Assembly: GCA_964416175.1 (NCBI GenBank)
Contig: CAYQDF010000114.1
Span: 1 to 10,132, forward strand
DNA: 10,132 nt
Origin: CAYQDF01 sp964416175
Lineage (GTDB): Bacteria > Chloroflexota > Anaerolineae > Anaerolineales > UBA4823
Direction: 5' to 3'
Numbering within the stretch: the first letter of the stretch is position 1; every line of letters starts with the position of its first letter. Below are positions 1-6,693 of this stretch, in pieces. The translations under genes were made by a program, and so were the position numbers. The notes under the pieces were generated by a model. That model saw only the letters and a program-made list of their open reading frames with translations. It made no database searches and was not told where the DNA came from.

Positions 1-63
1 TTATTGCATCAGTTGAAAAAAAACTGGTCTGAACTATGCGATCGCGGGGCCGACAATAATGGC

Positions 64-1026
64 TTACTGCCTGAAGAAGTTTGAGATGAAGAACCACAAA
101 TTGGCAGGGCGCTCCGCCAGCCGGCGTGTGAAATAAGGATACCACTCACTGCCATAAGGCACATAGACCCGCACAGGGAAACCTTCTTTTGATAGGTTTT
201 CTTGCAGGTCCCGCCGAATCCCATGGAGCATTTGGAATTCAACTGCTCTTCTTGGAAGGCCAGCTTTTTGAACCTGCGCTTTGGCAAAGGATATACGCTT
301 CTCATCGTGGGTGGCGATCGCCGGGATTGGTGGTATTTTCCCGTCAGGACTGACTTCCGGAGCACCATGTGCGCTCGCGCCATCGATTAATTTAGAAGCC
401 AACAAGTCGTAATTTATATCGACATCACGCTTTCTTGGAAAAGCGATGTCTGCAGGTTCTTTGTACGCCCCTTTACACAGCCGGATGCGGGTGCTATCCT
501 CCAACAAGGATTCGATATCTTTCTCGCTGCGGTAAAGGTAAGACTGGATCACAACACCGATATTGTCACAACCACATTCACCCCTCATGAGCCTGTAGAT
601 CGCCAGAGTCTTGTCCACCCACTGCGAATCTTCCATGTCTATGCGAATAAACGTATTATGTTTCTTCGATGTTTCAAGTACAGTTCTTAAATTCTGGATA
701 CAAAGATCTTCGTCCAGCGCAAGGCCGATCTGAGTTAATTTTATGGAGACATTGGCCTTAACACCAGCCTGATCGATTGCAGCCAGCATTCGGAGAATGT
801 CCTGCGTCGCGGTCACTGCTTTCTCTGGGCTGGAGGTCAGCTCCCCAAGATGATCCAGGGTTGCGTAGATGTTTTTCTGATTGAGTTCTTTTACAACTCG
901 GATCGCGTCCTCCAATTTTTCCCCCGCAATAAACCGGGACGCTGCTCTCCACGCAAACTTCCAGTTGGTGACAGTCCGCTTAGCCCAGTTCGCTTTAGAA
1001 AGGTAGATCAAGAATGATCGCAGCAT
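64..1026 (-). CDS. Proline dehydrogenase (monofunctional, FAD-dependent)
   Basis: Oxidises L-proline to delta1-pyrroline-5-carboxylate, the first step of proline catabolism, passing electrons from FAD to the respiratory quinone pool. The 320-residue length fits stand-alone PRODH enzymes (about 300 residues). Visible family motifs, numbered from the ATG, are a KLTQ strand near 97-99, RIDMEDS (128-134), IQSYLYRS (160-167), RLCKGAYKE (182-190), ATHD (238-241), EFQMLHGIR (263-271) and YFTRRLAER (298-306). The last carries the paired arginines that bind the proline carboxylate in the PutA family. An ATG at 1024-1026 is preferred over the GTG just before it, because AAGG lies 5 nt upstream of the ATG. 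The usual partner, pyrroline-5-carboxylate dehydrogenase, is not in this window but could lie beyond the left edge. The gene is divergent from the EamA permease. The family call is very secure; the protein symbol varies (putA/putB/fadM), so none is given. Confidence 0.96.
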   Translation of the reverse strand: MLRSFLIYLSKANWAKRTVTNWKFAWRAASRFIAGEKLEDAIRVVKELNQKNIYATLDHLGELTSSPEKAVTATQDILRMLAAIDQAGVKANVSIKLTQIGLALDEDLCIQNLRTVLETSKKHNTFIRIDMEDSQWVDKTLAIYRLMRGECGCDNIGVVIQSYLYRSEKDIESLLEDSTRIRLCKGAYKEPADIAFPRKRDVDINYDLLASKLIDGASAHGAPEVSPDGKIPPIPAIATHDEKRISFAKAQVQKAGLPRRAVEFQMLHGIRRDLQENLSKEGFPVRVYVPYGSEWYPYFTRRLAERPANLWFFISNFFRQ

Positions 1027-1029
1027 CAC

Positions 1030-1126
1030 TACCTTGAGTGGTCATCATTTTAGCATGTTTCGGGGTATTATTCTGCTATAACTGGTCACAGAGTCCAGGT
1101 GACATTCTTCATAATTTCATTCTGAT
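1030..1126. promoter_or_regulatory. Divergent promoter region, two extended -10 elements
   Basis: This 97-bp region separates two divergent genes. On the plus strand TGC-TATAAC (1074-1082) matches an extended -10 element, with no convincing -35, and would start transcription about 35-40 nt before the permease ATG. On the minus strand TGC-TAAAAT (1055 down to 1047) is also an extended -10 and would leave a short leader holding the AAGG of the proline dehydrogenase. A weak inverted repeat GTCAC/GTGAC (1085-1089 and 1099-1103) lies in the permease leader. The promoter calls are pattern matches only. Confidence 0.38.
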
Positions 1127-2047
1127 ATGCTTAAATACCAATTTCTTGGAAACATTCTCGTGCTCGCAGCTGCAGCTCTGTGGGCAACGCTGGGTGTTTT
1201 CTATCGTAATTTAATTACCGTGTTCAATCTATCCTTGTTTGCCATCGTCTTTTGGCGGGCGATAGTTGCCGCAATTATGTTGTGGAGCTTTCTGCTGGTC
1301 TTCGATCGATCCCGGCTGCGAGTTGAGAGAAAGGACTGGTGGCTATTCTTCGCATTGGGTTTCGTGGGGATTGCCGGTTTTTTCATCGCATACATCTTTG
1401 CGATTGCCCTGACAGGAATGGGGATCGCTGCGTTACTGCTGTACACAGCGCCAGTCTGGGTCACAGCGTATAGTACGCTGGCATTAAGAGAAAAAATCGA
1501 TGGCCGAAAAGCAATCCCCCTCATCCTGGCGGTGACCGGTATCTTCCTGGTCGGACACGTATTAAACCTCGAAAGGGTTGGAGTCAGTTTGCTTGGTCTT
1601 GTTTCAGGCCTTGGAGCTGGATTGGGATACGCAGTATATATCCTCCTCAACAAGTCTGCTGTGCAGCGAGGCCACTCGCCCTGGGTGATCAGCGCATATT
1701 CTCTGGGTCTTGGAGGGCTGGTCTTGACGCTATTCCAATCCGCCGAGGAGCAGCGCCTGATCATCAGTTCGCCGGCTGTGATGGTCTGGCTCATAATATT
1801 AGGAATAGTTCCCACCCTTGGTGGAGCTGTGGCCTTCAATACCGGTCTGAAATATTTGCCAGCCAGCAATGCCAGCATCGTGGCTACCCTGGAACCCGTA
1901 ATAGCCACCCTCCTTGGTTGGGCGATTTTCGCTGAGAGGGTGGATTTTTACCATCTGGCTGGCGGAGGATTAATCATCGCAGCCGTGATACTTCTCCAAA
2001 TTCCCGAGACAGGGTCGATTCCGGAGCCGGAAGCTTTCAAACCCTGA
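1127..2047 (+). CDS. EamA/DMT-family transporter (10-TM permease)
   Basis: An inner-membrane permease of the drug/metabolite transporter superfamily, probably exporting a small metabolite or amino acid; the substrate cannot be told from sequence. The 306 residues form about ten hydrophobic segments and two EamA repeats. The internal duplication is visible: residues 101-142 (LLYTAPVWVTAYSTLALREK, then a closing helix) parallel residues 249-290 (VATLEPVIATLLGWAIFAER, then a closing helix). The N-terminus shows the typical alanine-rich first helix followed by LWATLGVFYR. ATG 1127 is the only usable start, since an in-frame TAA at 1112 closes the frame upstream. The only SD-like run, AGGTGA (1097-1102), is about 24 nt away, too far for normal use. 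The gene converges on the glycosyltransferase with 8 bp between stops. Confidence 0.93.
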   Translation: MLKYQFLGNILVLAAAALWATLGVFYRNLITVFNLSLFAIVFWRAIVAAIMLWSFLLVFDRSRLRVERKDWWLFFALGFVGIAGFFIAYIFAIALTGMGIAALLLYTAPVWVTAYSTLALREKIDGRKAIPLILAVTGIFLVGHVLNLERVGVSLLGLVSGLGAGLGYAVYILLNKSAVQRGHSPWVISAYSLGLGGLVLTLFQSAEEQRLIISSPAVMVWLIILGIVPTLGGAVAFNTGLKYLPASNASIVATLEPVIATLLGWAIFAERVDFYHLAGGGLIIAAVILLQIPETGSIPEPEAFKP

Positions 2048-2048
2048 A

Positions 2049-2058
2049 TGAGCGCTCA
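2049..2058. repeat. 10-bp perfect palindrome at a convergent gene junction
   Basis: TGAGCGCTCA is its own reverse complement. It starts 2 bp after the permease stop and includes the stop codon of the opposing glycosyltransferase. It has no loop and no flanking T-run, so it is not a convincing intrinsic terminator. Confidence 0.4.
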
Positions 2059-3867
2059 ATTATTTCCAGGAATTGCGTAGATCTCAATCCAATTGGCTGA
2101 GAATACCAATTCCGCTGCAGAGGGATTTACATACTCTGAAAAAGATCTTTCCTTCAACACATACTCCAGGTTCTGGCCGTACCTGGTGTTCACGAGGACG
2201 AATGCTTCCCTGAATTGATGGTGTTCACTCAGCACCACGTAAGCAGGATCGATTCCGTATCTCTTGAGATAATAATCAAGGATCACAGAATCTGGGGACG
2301 TGACCACTACGACATCCCCTGGATTTAGCGTTCCACTCAAGTAGATAGCAGCTTTTTCAATGCCTCCAGGGGAGGTGAACTTGGAATCGAAATAATTAAA
2401 CGATCGAATCCCACTGACCAGGAGGGGAAGAACGATACACACTCCCGAAATCACACGCAATAATTGTTCTCCAGAAGCAAGCTTGCGAACAACAAGATGG
2501 AGAAACCCCAGGAAACCCGCGGTGATCCACATCACGACGAGGGGGAAGAGAAAAAGCCAAACCCTGGGCCATGGAGCGACTCTTTGAATGAGCAGGATGA
2601 TCCCTATCGCAAAAATACTGGAGATCATAAGAAGCAATCTCTGCCGGCTGCTTTTTACAGAAATTAGAATCGACATCCCGAGACCTAATAATCCAATCAG
2701 GCTGAAGAATTTCGGCAGATCACGGTTCCATTCCTCCCACGTATTCCTGACTCGGACTGGAATGCTCTCAAGGAAATCTGACCAGCTTAATGACGCAATG
2801 AAATTGTTCCCGATTAATGAGTCGAGGCCGGAGTACAGCACGACAGGTGCGTAAAAAACTGCAGATAAAAGAACAATTGAGACCAACGCAATCACGAAGT
2901 ACAGAAAAATCTTGCGGCCGTAAGCCGGATTGGCCTGGTGGAAGATGGCGCGCAAGAACATCCAGGTGAATACGGTTGCGATGGGGTAGATCATCGTTGG
3001 ATGGGTGTATATTCCCAGACTCGCGAGCACCACAAACAGCGCCCAAGCGATCTCATTTTTACTCCTGACCAGGTACGCTCCAATGGCAAGGAGCATTACA
3101 GTAAACAGCGCCAGCAGCATGTATCCTCTGGCGTTCGTGGAGTAATCGATCAAGACCGGGGCGGAAGCCAGGATCGCCGCGCTAACTAGTCCCACCCCTT
3201 TACCATAGAGATGTCGCGCTAAAACGTATATTGCCGGTACGATTAATATCCCGGCGAGGAATACCGGAAGGCGGATGACTGCTGGCGAGTCGCCAAACAT
3301 TCGGGCGGCGAGTGAGACAAGGATTGTTAGAAAAATGTGATTGTTCGGCAAGTGGTAGTCAGTAATGGCTATGCGCAAACCACGGGATGCAAACGCGATA
3401 TAGGTATATGCTTCGTCGTGGCTCATCGGACGCCACAAATAGACATACCGATTCAGAGCAGCAAGAGCGGCGATCAGTAAAATGAGGACGAGCACTCTGC
3501 GATCGGTCTCGATGTGGATCACAGCTTCCCAAAGTGAAACCGCCTCCCGCTTCCATTGATTCTTTTTACGGTCGGCGAGATCAATTATTGCAGACAACTG
3601 ATTCTGCGCTCTTTGGCGGAATAACGATAAATAGACAAGACTTCCAAACGCTAAGAGCATACCAACAAGGAAAGAAATTTTCAGGTCAGCGTAGATCGCT
3701 TCCGTGAAAGATTCCAGATTCTTATCCGGTGTCAGGGAATCAACCAGATCTTTCAACTCGACAAAGGAGAGAGTATTCACCCAGGCAAGAACGAATAGGC
3801 TGGAAATGGAGATACCCAGTCCAAGAAACCACGCTACCTTCGTTCTTTTCAGAGATATCGAATGCAT
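2056..3867 (-). CDS. Polytopic membrane glycosyltransferase, GT-C fold (GT39/ArnT-like)
   Basis: Likely transfers a sugar from a lipid-linked donor (polyprenyl-phosphate sugar) to a lipid, glycan or protein on the outer face of the membrane; acceptor and sugar are unknown. The 603 residues contain many hydrophobic helices. After the first helix of the catalytic core (about 125-145) comes SHDEAYTY (149-156), the acidic first-loop motif of GT-C enzymes. It is followed by the second conserved stretch YHLPNNHIFLTILVSL (171-186) and IRLPVFLAG (198-206). The C-terminal part (about 500-603) is soluble with strand-rich character, as in many family members. An N-terminal extension of about 120 residues has two extra membrane segments (13-33 and 65-83) around a charged helical region. 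ATG 3865-3867 has an AGGT 9 nt upstream. The fold class is confident; the exact GT family is less so. Confidence 0.85.
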   Translation of the reverse strand: MHSISLKRTKVAWFLGLGISISSLFVLAWVNTLSFVELKDLVDSLTPDKNLESFTEAIYADLKISFLVGMLLAFGSLVYLSLFRQRAQNQLSAIIDLADRKKNQWKREAVSLWEAVIHIETDRRVLVLILLIAALAALNRYVYLWRPMSHDEAYTYIAFASRGLRIAITDYHLPNNHIFLTILVSLAARMFGDSPAVIRLPVFLAGILIVPAIYVLARHLYGKGVGLVSAAILASAPVLIDYSTNARGYMLLALFTVMLLAIGAYLVRSKNEIAWALFVVLASLGIYTHPTMIYPIATVFTWMFLRAIFHQANPAYGRKIFLYFVIALVSIVLLSAVFYAPVVLYSGLDSLIGNNFIASLSWSDFLESIPVRVRNTWEEWNRDLPKFFSLIGLLGLGMSILISVKSSRQRLLLMISSIFAIGIILLIQRVAPWPRVWLFLFPLVVMWITAGFLGFLHLVVRKLASGEQLLRVISGVCIVLPLLVSGIRSFNYFDSKFTSPGGIEKAAIYLSGTLNPGDVVVVTSPDSVILDYYLKRYGIDPAYVVLSEHHQFREAFVLVNTRYGQNLEYVLKERSFSEYVNPSAAELVFSANWIEIYAIPGNN

Positions 3868-3924
3868 ATACCCGGGACCTGGATAATCTTACCTCACCAG
3901 GGCTGACCTTTCCAGCCAGGAGGT

Positions 3925-3961
3925 TGGGGGTGTTCGATCGGACTTAGCCCAAACACCCCCA
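3925..3961. repeat. Inverted repeat, 10-bp perfect arms, 17-nt spacer
   Basis: TGGGGGTGTT (3925-3934) and AACACCCCCA (3952-3961) are exact reverse complements. The repeat lies upstream of the regulator promoter and in the possible 5' leader of the glycosyltransferase on the minus strand. Since both neighbouring genes read away from it, a terminator role for either is unlikely. A protein-binding site or a leader hairpin is possible. Confidence 0.6.
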
Positions 3962-3998
3962 CTTTCTTCTGAACTGAGTAACTCCGAACCGAATAATC

Positions 3999-4027
3999 TT
4001 GATCTATCCAAAACAAAGCGATAAAAT
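3999..4027 (+). promoter_or_regulatory. Sigma70-type promoter of the regulator-tupABC operon
   Basis: TTGATC (3999-4004) and TAAAAT (4022-4027) are separated by exactly 17 bp and match the -35 and -10 consensus at most positions. Transcription would start near 4033-4036, leaving a leader of only about 17-20 nt before ATG 4053. The TTG of this -35 box is also the first codon of the longest open frame, which argues against it being a translation start. Confidence 0.55.
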
Positions 4028-4049
4028 TAATATTAACATTAAAATTAAT
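4026..4049. promoter_or_regulatory. Candidate operator: 24-bp AT-rich dyad over the promoter
   Basis: The two 12-bp halves of this site are reverse complements at 10 of 12 positions: outer arms ATTAAT/ATTAAT and inner TTAA/TTAA. It begins at the end of the predicted -10 box, covers the expected transcription start and ends 3 bp before ATG 4053. A regulator bound here would block transcription. The adjacent winged-HTH protein is the natural candidate. The site does not match the published ModE box. A direct repeat AAAATTAAT (4023-4031 and 4041-4049) is an alternative reading of the same bases. Confidence 0.5.
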
Positions 4050-4052
4050 TCT

Positions 4053-5051
4053 ATGGGACAGCTGGAAATACTCGACACTTCTGAAAGAATCAAGGCCGTT
4101 ACAGACCCCCGGCGGCTCGCGATCCTTCGCCGGCTGATGCTCCAGCCGATGACAATCTCGCAGTTAGGTCGGAATTTCAAGAAACCCGCTTCCTGGATCC
4201 GTTACCACATCAGAGTCCTCGAATCTGTTGGCCTTGTCCATCTTGACAGGATCCAGATGGCGAAGGGCTACTTAGAAAAATATTACCGGGCAGATGCCGG
4301 CGGATACCTGCTTCGCCAGCTCATTATCCCCTCGGAATCTGACGTAAACATCCTGGTTGGAATTGGCAGTCATGACCTGGCGCTGGAAAAAATCCTGGAA
4401 AACCAGCAGCGTTTGTCAGCCCCATCGAGGGTATTTTACCTTTCTCAAGGAAGCCTGGAAGGTCTCATAGCTCTCCGTCAGGGGATCGCTCAATTCAGCG
4501 GGTGTCACTTATTCGACCCGGTAACCCAGGAATATAACCGACCTTTCGTCAGCCATTTATTTCCAGACATATCCTTCAGACTTGTCACGCTGGCAAACCG
4601 GATTCAGGGGCTTATCTTCGCACCTGGCAACCCGAAAGCGATCCACGGGTTGACCGATCTCTTTCGAAAGGATATCAAGTTCGTCAATCGGAACCAAGGA
4701 TCCGGGACCCGCCTTTGGTTAGACCAACAGATCAAAGCACTGGCAATATCCCCCAACCAGATCCAGGGATACGAGACAGTAGCGAACAATCACATGGAGG
4801 TGGTGCGTGTTATCCAGGAAGGGAATGCGGATGCAGGGATTGGCATTCAGGCTGCAGCGATGAAAGCCGGAATGGGGTTCATCCCCTTGTTTATCGAAAG
4901 ATTCGATATTGTATTTTCGTCCGATCAATTTGAGAACAGCGCGGTGAGACAGCTGGTTGAACTTATATCAAGCAAGGATTCCAGGAACATCCTGGAGAGC
5001 TTTTCCGGCTACGAAACCAACCAGACCGGTATGGTGATTGAGATTTCATGA
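4053..5051 (+). CDS. Winged-HTH regulator fused to PBP-like oxyanion-binding domain
   Basis: A probable tungstate- or molybdate-responsive transcription factor of 332 residues. Residues about 8-80 form an ArsR-like winged helix-turn-helix: DPRRLAILRRL, then TISQLGRNF and the recognition helix ASWIRYHIRVLESVGLV, then a wing. Residues about 95-315 are a PBP-like domain of the kind also found fused to ModE-type HTH regulators and MoeA proteins. Its conserved points are GIGSHD (103-108), SLEGLIALRQGIAQFSG (134-150), HLFDP (152-156), VNRNQGSGTR (211-220), and GNADAGIGIQAAA (257-269) followed by FIPLFIERFD. There is no signal peptide, so it acts in the cytoplasm. The longest frame starts at TTG 3999, but that codon is in the -35 box and the intervening residues are an AT-run artefact, so ATG 4053 is chosen although it lacks an SD. 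It lies 50 nt upstream of tupA on the same strand. Tungstate as ligand is inferred from position. Confidence 0.87.
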   Translation: MGQLEILDTSERIKAVTDPRRLAILRRLMLQPMTISQLGRNFKKPASWIRYHIRVLESVGLVHLDRIQMAKGYLEKYYRADAGGYLLRQLIIPSESDVNILVGIGSHDLALEKILENQQRLSAPSRVFYLSQGSLEGLIALRQGIAQFSGCHLFDPVTQEYNRPFVSHLFPDISFRLVTLANRIQGLIFAPGNPKAIHGLTDLFRKDIKFVNRNQGSGTRLWLDQQIKALAISPNQIQGYETVANNHMEVVRVIQEGNADAGIGIQAAAMKAGMGFIPLFIERFDIVFSSDQFENSAVRQLVELISSKDSRNILESFSGYETNQTGMVIEIS

Positions 5052-5072
5052 TCTGACCCACCCCGTTTAATC

Positions 5073-5089
5073 AAGGAGAAGAACTCACG
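5073..5089 (+). promoter_or_regulatory. SD of tupA pointing to an ACG codon
   Basis: AAGGAG (5073-5078) is the best SD in the window. It lies 8 nt before ACG (5087-5089), 14 nt before ATT (5093-5095) and 23 nt before the first ATG (5102), all in the tupA frame. Spacing favours ACG, which would add the residues (M)TTIKS before the annotated N-terminus. Confidence 0.45.
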
Positions 5090-5101
5090 ACAATTAAATC
5101 C

Positions 5102-5986
5102 ATGTCCCCTATGCATAGATTTATCTTGTTCTTCATCCTGGGATGGTTGCTCGGTGGATGTTCGAACCGGCCAGCCAGTCTTTCAGAAGCCCAACCGGTT
5201 CTGCAGATTCCCGAGAAGCAGGAGGTCATCCTCGCCACAACGACCAGCACTCAAGATTCAGGTCTCCTCGACCTGCTCATCCCCATTTTCGAAAATCAGA
5301 CCGGGTACATCGTCAAGACCGTTGCTGTTGGCAGCGGACAGGCCTTGGAGATGGGTCGACAAGGGAATGCTGACGTTCTACTCGTGCATTCACCCGATGC
5401 GGAGAAGGAACTGTTGGAAGCCGGTTATGGTACAGACCGGTACCTGGTCATGCACAACGATTTCGTCATCGTCGGTCCTGATGAGGACGGCGCAGGGATC
5501 GTCGGCTCCTCTTCAGCCTCGGCAGCTTTCCAGAAAATCGCCGCCAGCCAATCTGCGTTTATTTCCCGCGGAGATGAATCCGGCACCCATAAAAAAGAGT
5601 TGGAGATCTGGAGATCCGCCGGTATTGATCCTGAAGGGAGCTGGTATCAAGAATCAGGCCAGGGGATGGGGGCAACTTTGACGATCAGCTCTGAGAAGAA
5701 TGCTTATACCCTTACCGATCGTGCAACCTATCTTGCTAACCGGGATACAATCGATCTGGTGATTCTCGTTGAAGGAGACCCGGGACTGTTGAATGTCTAT
5801 CATGTGATCGTGGTGAACCGGGAAGCATGGCCAGAGATGAATCGAGAAGGAGCTCAGGCATTCGCTGAATTTATGATCGCCCCCGGTACCCAGGCGCTGA
5901 TTCGGGATTTCGGAGTTGAAAAATACGGTCAGCCATTGTTTATTCCAGACGCCGACAAGACGGATGCAGATCTGGGATTGGAGTAA
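5102..5986 (+). CDS. tupA: Tungstate ABC transporter substrate-binding lipoprotein
   Basis: Captures tungstate outside the membrane and hands it to TupB. The N-terminus (numbered from ATG 5102) is a short lipoprotein signal peptide with lipobox LGGC, so Cys20 would be lipidated. The mature protein opens with ATTTSTQDSGLLD (45-57), the TTTS oxyanion-binding motif typical of TupA. It continues with VGSGQALEMGRQGNADVLLVH (76-96), HNDFVIVGP (118-126), SRGDESGTHKKE (155-166, with the loop arginine of TupA proteins), WYQESGQGMGATL (181-193) and YTLTDRATYLA (202-212). These motifs fit TupA rather than ModA or WtpA. ATG 5102 is used here, but the strong SD upstream suits an ACG at 5087, which would also give the signal peptide an extra lysine. 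A second ATG at 5111 is less likely. Its stop codon abuts the tupB start. Confidence 0.95.
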   Translation: MSPMHRFILFFILGWLLGGCSNRPASLSEAQPVLQIPEKQEVILATTTSTQDSGLLDLLIPIFENQTGYIVKTVAVGSGQALEMGRQGNADVLLVHSPDAEKELLEAGYGTDRYLVMHNDFVIVGPDEDGAGIVGSSSASAAFQKIAASQSAFISRGDESGTHKKELEIWRSAGIDPEGSWYQESGQGMGATLTISSEKNAYTLTDRATYLANRDTIDLVILVEGDPGLLNVYHVIVVNREAWPEMNREGAQAFAEFMIAPGTQALIRDFGVEKYGQPLFIPDADKTDADLGLE

Positions 5987-5989
5987 TTG

Positions 5990-6688
5990 TTGGAATTTAT
6001 CTGGGATGGAATCCAAGAGGCCTTGACCCTGATACTCGGTGGTGACCCCGAAGTCTGGGAGATCACGCTCCTCTCGCTCAAGATCTCCGGGATGGCGACG
6101 GGGATCAGCCTGCTGATCGGTCTGCCAACGGGGACCTGGCTGGCATTGAAAAAATTTACCGGGCAGGGCTGTTTCTTGAGTTTGATCAACACCGGAATGG
6201 CATTTCCACCGGTTGTGATCGGCTTGTGGGTGTCGATTTTCCTCTGGCGCAGCGGTCCGCTTGGAGATCTGGGTTTGATTTATACGCCAACAGCGATCGT
6301 CTTTGCGCAGACGATCATCGCCGCGCCAGTCGTCACCGGGCTTACCGTTGCAGCCCTGCAGCAAATTGATCCGAATGTGAGGCTTCAACTCCTGGGACTC
6401 GGCGCAACTCACTGGCAAATGGTCCTGGCGCTGTGGCGGGAAGCGCGCCTCCCCCTGCTGGCTGCCTTGATGGCCGGTTTTGGCAGCGTCATTTCAGAGG
6501 TCGGCGCATCGATGATGGTAGGAGGCAACATCCGCCATCAGACCCGGGTGTTGACGACCGCGATCGTTTTAGAGACAAATCGAGGCCGATTTTCGACAGC
6601 CCTCGCCCTCGGATTCATCCTGCTGCTTCTGGCCTTTCTGGTGAATTTTGGGTTGACATGGATCCAACAAAAAGGGTCTCGATCCTGA
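5990..6688 (+). CDS. tupB: Tungstate ABC transporter permease
   Basis: Forms the tungstate channel in the inner membrane as a dimer driven by TupC. The 232 residues have about five to six hydrophobic helices. A cytoplasmic EAA-type coupling loop is visible at REARLPLLAALMAGFG (about 150-165), followed by SEVGASMMVGGNI, a signature of TupB-type permeases. FPPVVIGLW (72-80) is another conserved membrane stretch. Two tandem TTG codons (5987 and 5990) follow directly after the tupA stop. The second is preferred because GGAG (5980-5983), inside the end of tupA, lies 6 nt before it and only 3 nt before the first. The junction implies translational coupling with tupA. Confidence 0.93.
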   Translation: MEFIWDGIQEALTLILGGDPEVWEITLLSLKISGMATGISLLIGLPTGTWLALKKFTGQGCFLSLINTGMAFPPVVIGLWVSIFLWRSGPLGDLGLIYTPTAIVFAQTIIAAPVVTGLTVAALQQIDPNVRLQLLGLGATHWQMVLALWREARLPLLAALMAGFGSVISEVGASMMVGGNIRHQTRVLTTAIVLETNRGRFSTALALGFILLLLAFLVNFGLTWIQQKGSRS

Positions 6689-6693
6689 AGCCT

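Larger units (their letters stand above)
3868..4052. other. Divergent intergenic region between glycosyltransferase and regulator
   Basis: This 185-bp region serves two genes reading away from each other. It holds a possible small hairpin GGCTG/CAGCC (3901-3905 and 3913-3917), a strong inverted repeat (3925-3961), a sigma70-like promoter (3999-4027) and an AT-rich dyad (4026-4049). The last 30 bases are almost entirely A and T, in sharp contrast to the flanking genes. Confidence 0.7.

Noticed and set aside
10..26. Possible terminator of proline dehydrogenase (CAGTT/AACTG around eight T on the minus strand)
   Set aside because: The stem is only 5 bp and A/T-rich, and the T-run is in the loop rather than after the stem. 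The first 63 bases otherwise show nothing I can name.
39..46. HIP1 octamer GCGATCGC as a cyanobacterial marker
   Set aside because: Only two octamers occur in 10 kb, far below typical HIP1-rich cyanobacterial genomes; the enriched word is the inner hexamer.
9..383. Minus-strand open frame overlapping the end of proline dehydrogenase
   Set aside because: It lies in another frame of a secure gene and its residues match no family.
1201..1908. Minus-strand open frame (235 codons) opposite the EamA permease
   Set aside because: A mirror frame of a hydrophobic gene, with no motif or SD.
3999..4052. TTG start giving 18 extra residues on the regulator
   Set aside because: The TTG is inside a good -35 box and the extra residues are an isoleucine/asparagine/lysine run from the AT-rich dyad, with no domain match.
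3868..4052. Molybdenum/tungsten cofactor riboswitch upstream of the operon
   Set aside because: The predicted leader is under 20 nt and the region upstream of the promoter does not show the large multi-stem Moco motif.
5654..6418. Long minus-strand open frame (254 codons) opposite tupA and tupB
   Set aside because: No recognisable motif, low-complexity charged composition, no SD, and it is antisense to two secure genes.
6433..6693. Upstream extension of the tupC frame
   Set aside because: It overlaps tupB in another frame; its arginine/proline-rich residues are typical of a shadow frame, and ABC homology starts only after 6694.
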